DNA from: Pseudolactococcus reticulitermitis
GTDB lineage: Bacteria; Bacillota; Bacilli; Lactobacillales; Streptococcaceae
Direction of reading: 5' to 3'
Length of the DNA stretch: 64,000 bases
NCBI RefSeq assembly: GCF_002260845.1
Contig: NZ_BEDT01000005.1
Coordinates: forward strand, 62,001-126,000
This document shows positions 18,038 to 27,920 of this stretch, piece after piece (position 1 is the first letter of the stretch; every line of letters begins with the position of its first letter). The notes under the pieces are model-generated. The model saw only the letters and a program-made list of their open reading frames with translations, ran no database searches and was not told the origin of the DNA. A program made the position numbers and the translations under genes.

Positions 18038-18808
18038 ATGTCTATCCTCAAAAGAGGTTTCACATCATTTGATTTAAAACTTATCGGCATTAGCTTAATG
18101 GTCTTTGACCATGTCCACCAAATGTTTTATTTTGAAGGGATTCCGCTGTGGTTTACCATGCTAGGGCGATTAGTCGCACCGATTTTTTTGTTTTTAAGTG
18201 CAGAAGGCTTTCATTATACCCGTAATCGCAAAAAATATATGCTGAATTTATTAATTGGTTTTTGGATTTGTCAGGTTTTGTTCATGGTTATCCCAGGTAT
18301 CTTGCCAAATCCTAAGGTGGAGCTGATTAATACAATCTTTGGCACTTTATTTTTAGGTTTATGTGCCATGTGGGTCTATGATGGCTTTTTCGGAAAAGTC
18401 AAATACATCGGTAAGGCAGTTTTAGGATTGCTGTTTCTCGTCGTGACACCTTTCGTGACTTTGTTTGTGATGGCCAGTCAAGATATGCCGTTTATCATCA
18501 AACAAATTTTTATCTTTTTTATCCCCAATGTCATCACTGTTGAAGGTGGTCCTATTTTTATCCTACTTGCTTTGTTATTTCATATCTTTAGAGAGAAAAA
18601 ATTGGGTGCTTATTTAGCGCTTGCGCTTGTCAGCCTCTTTATTTTTATTTCAAATCCACATCAGGAGCAATGGATGATGGTCTTTTCACTTATCCCAATC
18701 ATTTTGTATAACGGTCAAGAAGGCAAAAAAGAGAAATGGCTTTTCTATATTTTTTATCCGCTGCACATCTTGGTCTTGTATCTTGTATCAACCTTATTTT
18801 TCCTATAA
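18038..18808 (+). CDS. TraX family membrane protein
   Basis: The 256-residue polytopic protein begins with FTSFDLKLIGISLMVFDHVHQMFY, followed by LGRLVAPIFLFLSAEGFHYTRNRKKYM. This is the pattern of the TraX family, named after the enzyme that acetylates F pilin. Chromosomal Firmicutes members are widespread and their substrate is unknown. About eight hydrophobic segments are visible. A TATAAT near 17967 and a GGAGAAA site drive it; a small ACAACA/TGTTGT inverted repeat lies in the leader. Confidence 0.8.
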   Translation: MSILKRGFTSFDLKLIGISLMVFDHVHQMFYFEGIPLWFTMLGRLVAPIFLFLSAEGFHYTRNRKKYMLNLLIGFWICQVLFMVIPGILPNPKVELINTIFGTLFLGLCAMWVYDGFFGKVKYIGKAVLGLLFLVVTPFVTLFVMASQDMPFIIKQIFIFFIPNVITVEGGPIFILLALLFHIFREKKLGAYLALALVSLFIFISNPHQEQWMMVFSLIPIILYNGQEGKKEKWLFYIFYPLHILVLYLVSTLFFL

Positions 18809-18886
18809 ATCGTGTGTAGAAAAAGATGAAAGCCCCATATACAAAGGCTTACAGGCATATAGTAGTAGGTAAAAGAAAAGAGTTAT

Positions 18887-18894
18887 GATATAAT
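18887..18894 (+). promoter_or_regulatory. Extended -10 promoter giving a possibly leaderless PBP mRNA
   Basis: TATAAT (18889-18894) preceded by TGA fits an extended -10. The ATG of the PBP gene begins seven bases after the box, where transcription should start, and no ribosome binding site is visible. Confidence 0.45.
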
Positions 18895-18900
18895 GAAACT

Positions 18901-21345
18901 ATGACTAAAGAATTTTCTGATAAGGAACGTGAAGCCTTGCAGCGTCGTATCGAAGCTAAAAAGGCGAAGCGGAATGAAAAAAATAACAAGAAAAAAAGTC
19001 CCTCAGATGGTAAAACCATTTTAGAGACGATTTTTATGGTTGTGAGAGGTTTGGCAATTGTTTTTGCGACGATTGTGAGTCTCGGGATTATTTTTGGGGC
19101 TGCGACAGGAACAGGTTATTTGGTCAGTCTGATTTCAGATGTTAAGGTTCCTTCAAGCAAAGTCTTGACTGAAAAAATCAATACCATCCACGAAGCATCT
19201 GTGATGACTTACAGCAATGGTCAACCGATTTCTGACATTTCGAGTGATTTAATCAGAACAAAAGTCGCAAGTGATCAGATTGCCAAAACGGTCAAAGATG
19301 CCTTGATTGCGACAGAGGACGAGAATTTTGAACACCATAATGGTGTCGTGCCGAAAGCCTTTCTGAGAGCGATTTTGGGCGAGACGATGGGCGGTTCATC
19401 TTCAGGTGGCTCAACGCTGACTCAGCAATTAATCAAGCAACAAGTCCTTGGTGATTCGCCGACTTTTAAGCGAAAAGCGACTGAAATGGTCTATGCTTTG
19501 GAGCTTGAAAAACACGCCACTAAGGATCAAATTTTAACGGATTACCTCAATGTTTCACCTTTTGGTCGCAATAATAAAGGTCAAAATATCGCTGGTGTGG
19601 AAGAGGCAGCGCGGGGGATTTTCGGAAAAGCAGCTAAGGATTTGACGATTCCAGAAGCGGCATTTATCGCCGGTTTACCGCAAAGTCCGATTGTTTACAC
19701 GCCTTATGGTGCAGATGGTCAGCTCAAATCTAAGGAAAATATGCAGTATGGTTTAGCGCGACAAAAAGATGTCCTTTTTAATCTTTATCGCAATGGCTAT
19801 ATCTCTCAAAAAGAATATGATGCCTATAAAGCTTATGATATTTCGACAGAGTTTATCGCGCCAGCGACACCTGAAACAACCAGCCATGGATATCTTTATC
19901 ACGTGGTCTACAATGAAGCCTTTGATAAAATCTATGATTATTTGATTAAGACGGATAAGGTTTCTGAGGCTGATCAAGGCAACGATGTGATCAAAGAGAC
20001 CTATCAAAAAATGGCTGAGCAAAAATTGCAACAAGGCGGTTATACGATTACAGCAACCATTGACCAAGGGATTTATCAGGCCATGCAGTCGGCAGTCGCC
20101 AATTATGGTTATCTGCTGCAAGATGGGACGGGTGAAAATCAGACGGGTAATGTTTTGATGGATAATAAAACGGGTGCTGTGCTTGGTTTTGTTGGCGGTT
20201 TGGACTATAATGCCAACCAAAACAACCATGCTTTTGACACGCACCGTGATCCGGGATCTTCTATCAAGCCAATCGTAGCTTATGGTCCGGCGATTGATAT
20301 GGGCTTGATGGGTAGCGCAAGTCGCTTATCTAACTACCCGACGAAGTTCTCAAGTGGTGAGCCTATCATGCATGATACCTCAGCTGGGACGCAAGAAATG
20401 ATGACCTTGCAGGATGCGCTGGATACATCTTGGAATATTCCGGCTTACTGGACTTACCAGACCATTCTTAAAGATGGTTTGAGTGTTAAGCCGTATATGA
20501 CTAAGATGGGCTACAAGGTTTCTGACTATTCGATTGAGTCCTTGCCTTTAGGTGGTGGTTTGGATCCAACGGTTGTGCAGCATACCAATGGCTACCAAGC
20601 CTTGCTCAATGGCGGTCAATACGAGCCTTACTACGTTGTCGATAGTATCAAAGATAGCAACGGTAAGGAAGTTTATAAACACCAAAGTCAACCGGTACAA
20701 GTTTATTCAAAAGCAACTTCATCAATCATGGCAGAGCTTTTAAAAGGGCCGATTAAGTCGCAGAAAACAACGACATTTTACGGTCAGCTGTCTGGTCTGA
20801 ATCCGACACTTGCTGGGGCAGACTGGGTCGGTAAAACGGGGACATCGAATGACTTTAAAGACGTTTGGTTAATGGTTGCAACACCATCAGTAACGTTGAG
20901 TTCGTGGGCTGGTCATGATAATAATACCCCGATGGCTGCGATGACAGGTTATACTAATAACTCGCAGTATATGGCACAATTAGCCAATAGTATTTATCAA
21001 GCTAATCCAGCAGTCTTTGGCATTGAGCAACGGTTTGCGCTCGATCCGTCAGTGACGAAGTCAACGGTCTTAGTCTCGACTGGCGAAAAACCAGGGGCGT
21101 TCACAGGTGGTAATTATACCAACTTCACACTGTCTGGACCGACGACGACCTCTTACTGGGCTAAATCGGAAGGCGCACCAACGACACAGTATAAATTTGC
21201 GATTGGGGGTAGCGATAGCGATTATGCTAATGCTTGGACACAAATTTTAGGTAATAAAGCGAATAATAATACAACTCCTCCTACCAGCAGCAACCCTCCG
21301 ACTAGCAGTAGTAGTTCAGATGATGCTAATAAGAAAAAACAATAA
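18901..21345 (+). CDS. Class A penicillin-binding protein (transglycosylase/transpeptidase)
   Basis: This bifunctional 814-residue enzyme polymerises glycan strands and cross-links stem peptides outside the membrane. There is a short basic cytoplasmic head (MTKEFSDKEREAL, then many Lys), one membrane helix (about 42-78), a GT51 domain with the catalytic glutamate in ALIATEDENFEHHNG and with GGSTLTQQLIKQ, and a transpeptidase domain with SSIKP (SxxK), SWN and KTGTSND. The tail is Ser/Thr/Pro-rich. PBP1B-like and PBP2A-like proteins cannot be told apart here. No ribosome binding site is seen; see the promoter entry. Confidence 0.93.
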   Translation: MTKEFSDKEREALQRRIEAKKAKRNEKNNKKKSPSDGKTILETIFMVVRGLAIVFATIVSLGIIFGAATGTGYLVSLISDVKVPSSKVLTEKINTIHEASVMTYSNGQPISDISSDLIRTKVASDQIAKTVKDALIATEDENFEHHNGVVPKAFLRAILGETMGGSSSGGSTLTQQLIKQQVLGDSPTFKRKATEMVYALELEKHATKDQILTDYLNVSPFGRNNKGQNIAGVEEAARGIFGKAAKDLTIPEAAFIAGLPQSPIVYTPYGADGQLKSKENMQYGLARQKDVLFNLYRNGYISQKEYDAYKAYDISTEFIAPATPETTSHGYLYHVVYNEAFDKIYDYLIKTDKVSEADQGNDVIKETYQKMAEQKLQQGGYTITATIDQGIYQAMQSAVANYGYLLQDGTGENQTGNVLMDNKTGAVLGFVGGLDYNANQNNHAFDTHRDPGSSIKPIVAYGPAIDMGLMGSASRLSNYPTKFSSGEPIMHDTSAGTQEMMTLQDALDTSWNIPAYWTYQTILKDGLSVKPYMTKMGYKVSDYSIESLPLGGGLDPTVVQHTNGYQALLNGGQYEPYYVVDSIKDSNGKEVYKHQSQPVQVYSKATSSIMAELLKGPIKSQKTTTFYGQLSGLNPTLAGADWVGKTGTSNDFKDVWLMVATPSVTLSSWAGHDNNTPMAAMTGYTNNSQYMAQLANSIYQANPAVFGIEQRFALDPSVTKSTVLVSTGEKPGAFTGGNYTNFTLSGPTTTSYWAKSEGAPTTQYKFAIGGSDSDYANAWTQILGNKANNNTTPPTSSNPPTSSSSSDDANKKKQ

Positions 21346-21352
21346 GTGATTA

Positions 21353-21390
21353 AAAACCGCAAATGGCACAGCCGTTCGCGGTTTTTTTCT
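21353..21390 (+). terminator. Terminator after PBP gene
   Basis: AAAACCGC (21353-21360) pairs with GCGGTTTT (21378-21385) and a T run follows. Confidence 0.85.
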
Positions 21391-21425
21391 TTTGACTTCT
21401 AAACATTTGGTGAACTGAATTGAGC

Positions 21426-22415
21426 TTATAGATCTACACGGTATTCAGAGTACAAATTCTGGACTTCTCTTCGTCTCGTGACATCAAGTTTCATGAAAAT
21501 ATTATGGATATGACTTTTGACAGTGCCCATTGATATAAAAAGTTCGCTGCTAATCTCGAGGTTGCTTTTATTTTCCAAGAGCAGCATCAAAACTTCTATT
21601 TCACGCGACGTCATGCTGTAAGTATGGGCAAATTTTCGTTGTTTGGCAATTGACAGACTTTCAGCTGGACATGCGTCGTCTAACACATTTCCCGCAAAGA
21701 CTGGTTGAATCAAGTCCTTCGTGAGATAGCCAATCGCAATACTCGCATAAATGATGGCTAATAGATCTTCACTGATACTCCGATTTGTCATGTGGACTTG
21801 ATCTAATGCGTAACTATCATGGAAAAAGATGACAATGGTATCTTCAATGATAATAACAACGGTCATGATAATGGTAATGATCAGTAATTTTCTAAATAAA
21901 TCGGAATTACTAATTTGAATGTCAATATGAGAAGCATTTTTTTCATATTCTTCTTGGTTCATATTTTTTAAAACGTACAGACCATAAGTAGCCAGTATAA
22001 TCCTTACAATTTCTGAGGTGAAATAGAAAATCCAGACCTTAAAAGCGTTGTTTGGCAGCATGGGTACAAATAAAAGGACAGTTGTTTGCGCAATCACCAA
22101 GAGATATTGCCAAGTTTGAATTTTAGCTTGTAAGGCGGCGTCTAAAATAAGGACTAAGAAGACAGAGTGTGCCACCAGAAGAATGGTTTTAGGCGAGGGT
22201 GTTGTCATGAAAATTTGATCAAACCCATCTGAAAACCAAGGAATTTGTTCGGTTAAGTAAATCAAAATATTGTTAATGATTAAAAAAACAAATAAAAAAG
22301 TGATGGTGAGGAAAAATGGTCGTTTTTTCTGAAGATAGGTAATGATACCAAGTGTTGCGACGACAGTAAAAAGGATAAAAAGTCCAATGTTATAAATGAT
22401 AAGTAGAATATCCAT
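21426..22415 (-). CDS. aguR: Membrane-bound LuxR-type regulator of agmatine operon
   Basis: The 329-residue protein has about seven hydrophobic segments over residues 1-240 and a C-terminal LuxR helix-turn-helix: YSMTSREIEVLMLLLENKSNLEISSEL in part, then ISMGTVKSHIHNIFMKL. AguR of L. lactis is this kind of one-component membrane sensor that responds to agmatine and activates aguBDAC. It is divergent from that operon here, which fits. GAGGGGGAGC is followed by an in-frame GTG one base away and an ATG seven bases away; I chose the ATG. Confidence 0.85.
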   Translation of the reverse strand: MDILLIIYNIGLFILFTVVATLGIITYLQKKRPFFLTITFLFVFLIINNILIYLTEQIPWFSDGFDQIFMTTPSPKTILLVAHSVFLVLILDAALQAKIQTWQYLLVIAQTTVLLFVPMLPNNAFKVWIFYFTSEIVRIILATYGLYVLKNMNQEEYEKNASHIDIQISNSDLFRKLLIITIIMTVVIIIEDTIVIFFHDSYALDQVHMTNRSISEDLLAIIYASIAIGYLTKDLIQPVFAGNVLDDACPAESLSIAKQRKFAHTYSMTSREIEVLMLLLENKSNLEISSELFISMGTVKSHIHNIFMKLDVTRRREVQNLYSEYRVDL

Positions 22416-22490
22416 ATTCACGCTCCCCCTCGATTAAATATGTTCTAACTCTAGTTGAATTATAACAAAAAAACGCTTACATAACAAGTT

Positions 22491-22504
22491 TGAAAACGCT
22501 GTCA
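22491..22504 (+). promoter_or_regulatory. cre box (CcpA site) in aguR-aguB gap
   Basis: TGAAAACGCTGTCA matches the consensus TGWAANCGNTNWCA fully. A weaker inverse half match lies at 22473-22486. Agmatine operons are known to be under carbon catabolite control. Confidence 0.7.
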
Positions 22505-22660
22505 ATAAAAGGAGTTTAGGCATTTCAATCAAAAAGGTATAGAAAAGTTTAGATGAAAATAAGCCCGAAAGTTGGATAGAAGCTGATAGTAAACTCCTTG
22601 CTTTAAGTTTAAACTGAGCTTGTCAAACAAACTAAAATTTTAAACATGGAGGACAGACAC

Positions 22661-23683
22661 ATGTCGAAAAAAGATTTTATTACAACTGAAGATTTTACCA
22701 AAGCAGAATTATGGGAAATCTTACAATTATCACTTGCCATTAAAAGAAGTATCAAAGCTGGCTTTTACCCACCATTACTTAAGAATAAATCACTTGGCAT
22801 GATTTTCCAACAATCATCAACTCGAACACGTATTTCATTTGAAACGGCCATGACCCAACTCGGGGGCCATGCCCAATATTTAGCACCGGGTCAAATTCAA
22901 CTCGGTGGTCACGAAACATTAGAAGATACTGCTAGGGTTGTTTCTAGATTGGTGGATATTGTCATGGCACGTGTTGACCGGCATGCTAATGTAGCTGATT
23001 TGGCAAAATATGCAACAATTCCTGTCATTAATGGCATGTCTGATTACAACCATCCAACACAAGAAATGGGTGATGTTTGTACCATGTTAGAGCATTTACC
23101 AGAAGGTAAGAAACTGGAAGATTGTAAAGTTGTTTTTGTCGGTGATGCGACACAAGTTTGCTTCTCATTGGCTTTAATTACAACCAAATTAGGTATGCGT
23201 TTTGCTCAATTTGGTCCTAAAGGCTTCCAGTTAAATGAAGAGCACCAAGCTAAACTAGATGAAATTTGTCAAGTTTCTGGTGGTTCTTATGTCATTACAG
23301 AGGACGAAAGCGAAGGCTTGGCTGATGCCGATTTCGTCTACACAGATGTTTGGTATGGTCTCTACGATGCCGAATTATCCGAAGAAGAACGAATGGGTAT
23401 TTTCTATCCGAAATATCAAGTGACAGATCGGATGATGAAGAAAGCCAATCCTTGGGCAAAATTCATGCACTGTTTACCTGCGAGTCGTGGCGAAGAAGTG
23501 GTGGATGAAGTTATTGATTCAGATTATTCGATTGTCTTTGATGAAGCAGAAAATAGATTGTCTTCTATTCGAGGGTTACTCGTTTATTTCTATCAGCAAC
23601 ATGCTGCCAAAACAAGCGTAAGTGAACAAGAAAAGGCGACTGCTAAAGCTGATTTGGAAAAATTCTTAGGTTTAGCACTCTAA
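22661..23683 (+). CDS. aguB: Putrescine carbamoyltransferase
   Basis: This enzyme runs carbamoylputrescine + phosphate to putrescine + carbamoyl phosphate, the middle step of agmatine use. The 340 residues show the carbamoyl-phosphate site [10 protein letters not shown] near 52, NHPTQEMGD near 130 and [10 protein letters not shown] near 270. Ornithine carbamoyltransferase is a close relative, but the neighbours aguD and aguA decide the assignment. An earlier in-frame ATG lies inside the ribosome binding site, so I start at the ATG after GGAGGACAGACAC. Confidence 0.93.
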   Translation: MSKKDFITTEDFTKAELWEILQLSLAIKRSIKAGFYPPLLKNKSLGMIFQQSSTRTRISFETAMTQLGGHAQYLAPGQIQLGGHETLEDTARVVSRLVDIVMARVDRHANVADLAKYATIPVINGMSDYNHPTQEMGDVCTMLEHLPEGKKLEDCKVVFVGDATQVCFSLALITTKLGMRFAQFGPKGFQLNEEHQAKLDEICQVSGGSYVITEDESEGLADADFVYTDVWYGLYDAELSEEERMGIFYPKYQVTDRMMKKANPWAKFMHCLPASRGEEVVDEVIDSDYSIVFDEAENRLSSIRGLLVYFYQQHAAKTSVSEQEKATAKADLEKFLGLAL

Positions 23684-23751
23684 ATGACCGGCAGTTGAGC
23701 ATTTTGCTTTAAATCAAAGCATAGCTCAGCGCCTTACTGGAGGAAACAGAT

Positions 23752-25119
23752 ATGAGTGATATAAAACCAAAAAAGAAATTTAAACTATTTTCCGCCATAC
23801 TAACAGTTATCTGTGTGGTATTTGTTGCTGAAGCAGCGGCACCTGTCGCAGCTATCGGTAATTCGCAATACTTCTGGTGGATTTTCCTGATGATTACTTT
23901 CCTACTCCCTTATGGCTTAATCGCTTCAGAACTTGGAACGACCTATGAAGGTGAGGGCGGTATCTATGATTGGGTAACCAAAGCTTTCGGACATCGCATG
24001 GGCGCACGTACAGCTTGGTATTACTGGATTAACTTCCCTTTGTGGATGGCATCGCTTGCCGTGATTTGCCCTGAGCTGATTCGCATCGTGACGAGTCAAA
24101 CACCCAATACCCTAGTCTCCCTTTTGATAGAGCTTGTCTTTATCTGGGTGATTGTCTTCATTAGCTTTTATTCCGTTAGTGACAGCATATGGATTCTCAA
24201 TGGTGCGGCATTTATCAAAGTCTTTCTAGCGCTGCTTGTTGGTTGTCTCGGTATTTATGTTGCAGTGACGCAAGGTGTTGCCAACGAATACACACTTGCA
24301 TCCCTCTTGCCTAGCTTTGACATGAAATCCCTGTCCTTTATCTCGGTCATTTTGTTCAATTTCTTAGGCTTTGAAGTTGTATGTACCTTCGCGCCGGATA
24401 TGGAAAACCCCAAGAGACAAATTCCACTTGCCATTATCACAGGTGGGCTTGTGATTGCTGCGATTTATATCTTCTCGGCATTTGGGATAGGCGTTGCTAT
24501 TCCAACCGATAAGATTAGCACAAGTAGCGGTTTGATTGATAGTATTCAACTCATGCTTGGCAATTCTGGGGGCATACTAGTGGCGATTGTGGCCTTCCTG
24601 TTCTTACTTACCTTGTTTGGGAACATGGTCTCATGGTCGCTAGGGGTTAATAACACTGCTTGCTACGCAGCTGAAAATGGGGATATGCCAGCTGTTTTTG
24701 CCAAGAGAAATGCCAAAACAGACATGCCGACTGGTGCAGCGGTTATGAATGGCGTTGTTGCATCAGCTATCGTCATCATCGCACCACTTTTACCAAATGA
24801 AGATTTATTCTGGAGTTTCTTCGCCTTGAATCTGGTCATGTTCCTCTTATCCTATATTCCCATTTTCCCAGCATTCTTGAAACTTCGTAAAATTGATCCG
24901 GATACAGAAAGACCGTTCAAAGTTGGTGGTGGTAAAGGCTTCCATTATCTATTGGTTACCTTGCCCATTATTTTGATCGTCACATCGCTTATCTTTATCG
25001 CCGTCCCGTTTGATTTCAGCCCAGAAACCTTGGGTGAAGTCTTACCGATTACGATTGGGTCGATTATTTGTCTCATTGTCGGTGAACTTATCATTACTGT
25101 TAAAAAAATAAAAAAATAG
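23752..25119 (+). CDS. aguD: Agmatine/putrescine antiporter
   Basis: The 455-residue APC-superfamily transporter has about 12 membrane segments. Typical pieces are EAAAPVAAIGNSQYFWWIF near residue 25 and LPYGLIASELGTTYEGEGGIYDWV near 55. It should import agmatine in exchange for putrescine made by the pathway. It lies 68 bases after aguB and 29 before aguA on the same strand, with TGGAGGAAA before the ATG. Confidence 0.9.
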   Translation: MSDIKPKKKFKLFSAILTVICVVFVAEAAAPVAAIGNSQYFWWIFLMITFLLPYGLIASELGTTYEGEGGIYDWVTKAFGHRMGARTAWYYWINFPLWMASLAVICPELIRIVTSQTPNTLVSLLIELVFIWVIVFISFYSVSDSIWILNGAAFIKVFLALLVGCLGIYVAVTQGVANEYTLASLLPSFDMKSLSFISVILFNFLGFEVVCTFAPDMENPKRQIPLAIITGGLVIAAIYIFSAFGIGVAIPTDKISTSSGLIDSIQLMLGNSGGILVAIVAFLFLLTLFGNMVSWSLGVNNTACYAAENGDMPAVFAKRNAKTDMPTGAAVMNGVVASAIVIIAPLLPNEDLFWSFFALNLVMFLLSYIPIFPAFLKLRKIDPDTERPFKVGGGKGFHYLLVTLPIILIVTSLIFIAVPFDFSPETLGEVLPITIGSIICLIVGELIITVKKIKK

Positions 25120-25148
25120 CATATTTTTTGTAAAAGGAGAAAAATATC

Positions 25149-26246
25149 ATGGCTAAAAGAATAATTGGAACAACACCTAAAGCAGACGGTTTTAGAATGC
25201 CGGCAGAATTTGAACCACAAGAACAGGTTTGGATGATTTGGCCAGAACGCCCAGATAATTGGCGTGATGGCGCGAAACCTGCCCAAAAATCATTTGCCAA
25301 TGTGGCGAAAGCTATCAGCCGTTTCACAAAAATGACTGTCTTAGTCTCACAAGCCCAATATGCTAACTGTCGTGAACAGTTGCCTGATACCATTCGCGTG
25401 ATTGAAATGTCAAATAATGATGCTTGGGTGCGTGATTGTGGGCCAACTTTTGTGATCAATGATAAAGGTGAAATTCGTGCTAATGACTGGGATTTCAATG
25501 CTTGGGGTGGTTTGGTTGATGGGCTCTATTTTCCATGGGATCAAGATGAATTAGTGGCTCGAAAAGTGACGGAGCTTGAAGGGGTTGATACTTATAAAAC
25601 ATCGGGCTTCGTGCTCGAGGGTGGTTCAATTCATGTTGACGGTCAAGGCACTGTTTTGACAACTGAAATGTGTTTGCTCAGTGAAGGTAGAAATCCACAG
25701 ATGAGTAAGAGCGAAATTGAACAAATGCTTTGTGACCATCTCAACTGTGAAAAAGTCCTATGGCTAAAAGATGGCATTGATCCAGACGAAACTAATGGTC
25801 ACATTGATGATGTAGCGTGCTTCGTTGCACCGGGCGAAGTGGCCTGTATCTATACTGATGATACCAACAGTCCTTTCTATACTGAAGCTCAAGCTGCCTA
25901 TCAAACATTGTCAGCAATGACAGATGCCAAAGGGCGTGCGCTTAGAGTTCACAAACTCTGCTGTCCTAAAAATGCCATTACGATTAAAGGGAATTTCGCC
26001 ATTGACACGGTAGAAGGCACGCTGCCACGGGAAGACGGTGATATTTGTATTACCTCATATATGAACTTCTTGATTACAAATGGTGGTGTGATTGTGCCAC
26101 AATATGGCGATGAAAATGATGCGTTAGCGCTTGAGCAAGTCCAAGCCATGTTCCCAGATAAGGAAATTGTGGGTGTGGATACGCTCGAAATTGTCTACGG
26201 CGGCGGCAACATTCACTGTGTCACACAACAACAACCTAAAAGATAA
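25149..26246 (+). CDS. aguA: Agmatine deiminase
   Basis: This pentein-fold hydrolase converts agmatine to carbamoylputrescine and ammonia. The 365 residues show PAEFEPQEQVWMIWPERPDNW near the N terminus, DAWVRDCGPTFV near 93, ETNGHIDDVACF near 215, and the nucleophilic cysteine in GGGNIHCVTQQQP close to the C terminus. Length and motifs are normal. It is the third gene of the pathway operon. Confidence 0.96.
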   Translation: MAKRIIGTTPKADGFRMPAEFEPQEQVWMIWPERPDNWRDGAKPAQKSFANVAKAISRFTKMTVLVSQAQYANCREQLPDTIRVIEMSNNDAWVRDCGPTFVINDKGEIRANDWDFNAWGGLVDGLYFPWDQDELVARKVTELEGVDTYKTSGFVLEGGSIHVDGQGTVLTTEMCLLSEGRNPQMSKSEIEQMLCDHLNCEKVLWLKDGIDPDETNGHIDDVACFVAPGEVACIYTDDTNSPFYTEAQAAYQTLSAMTDAKGRALRVHKLCCPKNAITIKGNFAIDTVEGTLPREDGDICITSYMNFLITNGGVIVPQYGDENDALALEQVQAMFPDKEIVGVDTLEIVYGGGNIHCVTQQQPKR

Positions 26247-26296
26247 GACTGACAGAAATAAAACGAGAGCGTTATGAAAACGTCAGGAGAAGAAAT

Positions 26297-27649
26297 ATGT
26301 CCATCATGAAGAAATTAAAAATCATTGTTGTCACATTCGCCGTCATCTTTTCTGTGAGTGCCTGTGGCACGACGACTAAAGAAAATGCGACCAAACCGAG
26401 CCAATCCAATGTTGCGAAAGAGAAATCTAAAAGTACGTCTTATCATCAACCGGATACAGACGCCTTGATTGCAATCGTTGAAAAAGATCCAGAGCTCAAA
26501 ACCATGCTAATGGATGCCATTGCAGAAGGGAAAAAAATCAATCCTAATAAGGATAAAAATCCGGCACAAACATTGGATGAATTTTATAGTTTTATCGACT
26601 GGGCAACCTTAGCTTTGCCTTGGAATATCAATTATAATAATGATAAACAGCCAAGCTTATTTAGAAGTATTGACCAGAGTTTGAATTACTTCTATTTTCT
26701 AGCAGATATTGAATTACCACAGCTAGCAGATAAAGGCTACTATAGAGCTTGTTTAGAATACTATCCACCCTATTCTGAATGGCTGGTTAAATTCACCAAA
26801 AATTGGGGTAAATATTTGAGTCAACCCGCATCTTGGAATGATCAATACCTGCAAAGAGCCAAGAATGATGAAAATTTTGGCTTACAAAATGATTGGTATG
26901 AAGAGGCGTCAAATTGGCATTCATTCAATGACTTCTTTGCCAGAAAACTAAAGGATCCAAGTGTGAGACCGATTTCGAATCCTGATGATGATTCGATTTT
27001 GACAGCGCCAGCTGATAGTGAAGCACAAGGTCTGTGGCAAATCAATGACAAATCAGAGATTATGAATAGTAGTGACCAAGTTGATTCTGAAAATGGCGAC
27101 AAGATGGTTGTGAAATCTAAAGGCTACAATTCTATTCCTCAAATCTTGCACGACAGTAAATATGCCAATACATTTGCAAACGGCAGCGTGACACATACTT
27201 TCTTAAACGTTCAGGACTATCATCGTTATCATTTCCCGATTTCAGGAAAAATATTGGAAATGAAAACAGTGATGGAGCAGGATGCGATTGGTGGGCTAAC
27301 CTATTGGGATTCAAAACTTCAACGTTATATGCTCTCAAGTACCAATCCTAACTGGGAATCAATTGAGACGAGACAGTATATGATTATTGACAATCCAACT
27401 TTTGGCAAAATTGCCCTAGTTCCAGTTGGTATGTCACAAATTAGTTCAGTTAATTTTGAAAAAAATCTAAAAGTTGGGGACACCGTTAAAAAAGGTGATC
27501 CACTTGGCTACTTCTTATTTGGTGGCAGTGACTATATGATGATTTTTGAAAAAGGCGTTAAGCTAGACATTACGATTCCAAAAACAGATGGCGAATATTA
27601 TGACCATGTTTTAATGGGAGAAAAATACGGTAAACTTACTAAGGAATAA
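26297..27649 (+). CDS. Lipoprotein of the phosphatidylserine decarboxylase family
   Basis: The 450 residues start with a lipoprotein signal (KKLKIIVVTFAVIF, then SVSAC with the lipidated cysteine at 23). Then comes a helical N-terminal part like the accessory region of decarboxylases in this family, and a C-terminal domain with APADSEAQG near 235, DYHRYHFPISG near 303 and FLFGGSDYMMIF near 407-416. The GGS serine corresponds to the residue that self-cleaves to form the pyruvoyl cofactor, and the Asp/His sites also seem present. Family members include phosphatidylserine decarboxylases and the fungal tryptophan decarboxylase PsiD. It sits inside the agmatine pathway, so decarboxylation of an amino acid outside the membrane is possible but unproven. 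Confidence 0.75.
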   Translation: MSIMKKLKIIVVTFAVIFSVSACGTTTKENATKPSQSNVAKEKSKSTSYHQPDTDALIAIVEKDPELKTMLMDAIAEGKKINPNKDKNPAQTLDEFYSFIDWATLALPWNINYNNDKQPSLFRSIDQSLNYFYFLADIELPQLADKGYYRACLEYYPPYSEWLVKFTKNWGKYLSQPASWNDQYLQRAKNDENFGLQNDWYEEASNWHSFNDFFARKLKDPSVRPISNPDDDSILTAPADSEAQGLWQINDKSEIMNSSDQVDSENGDKMVVKSKGYNSIPQILHDSKYANTFANGSVTHTFLNVQDYHRYHFPISGKILEMKTVMEQDAIGGLTYWDSKLQRYMLSSTNPNWESIETRQYMIIDNPTFGKIALVPVGMSQISSVNFEKNLKVGDTVKKGDPLGYFLFGGSDYMMIFEKGVKLDITIPKTDGEYYDHVLMGEKYGKLTKE

Positions 27650-27691
27650 GGAAATCTAAGCCGTCATAAATTGACAGTAAGGCACTAGTAA

Positions 27692-27748
27692 AAAGGGCAG
27701 AACAAGCTAAAAACGACAAGTTTTGTGCTTGCTCTGCTTACTTTTTCT
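27692..27748 (+). terminator. Terminator between decarboxylase-like gene and aguC
   Basis: GCAGAACAAGC (27697-27707) pairs with GCTTGCTCTGC (27727-27737), with AAAA before and ACTTTTTC after. Confidence 0.65.
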
Positions 27749-27777
27749 CCCTCGTTTAGACGGTAGTGTTTAGCATA

Positions 27778-27818
27778 GGTCAAGTTTCAAAATTTCATAA
27801 AATGAAATCGCAGAAAGC
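27778..27818 (+). repeat. Hairpin plus RBS cassette, copy 2
   Basis: AGGTCAAGTTTCAAAA is followed by a hairpin ATTTCATaaaATGAAAT and CGCAGAAAG, with no gene start behind it. With copy 3 and similar upstream bases (CGTTTAGACGG / CGTTTGGACGG) it forms a tandem duplication of about 93 bases. Confidence 0.65.
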
Positions 27819-27869
27819 CTTTGAGCGGTCGAAGCTCGCGAATGCCCCCGTTTGGACGGAGCGCAGCGT

Positions 27870-27911
27870 AGGTCAAGTTTCAAGGTTTCATAAAATGAAA
27901 TCGCAGAAAGG
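27870..27911 (+). repeat. Hairpin plus RBS cassette, copy 3
   Basis: AGGTCAAGTTTCAAGG, a TTTCATaaaATGAAA hairpin and CGCAGAAAGG, which supplies the ribosome binding site of aguC. Confidence 0.7.
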
Positions 27912-27920
27912 AAAAAAATT

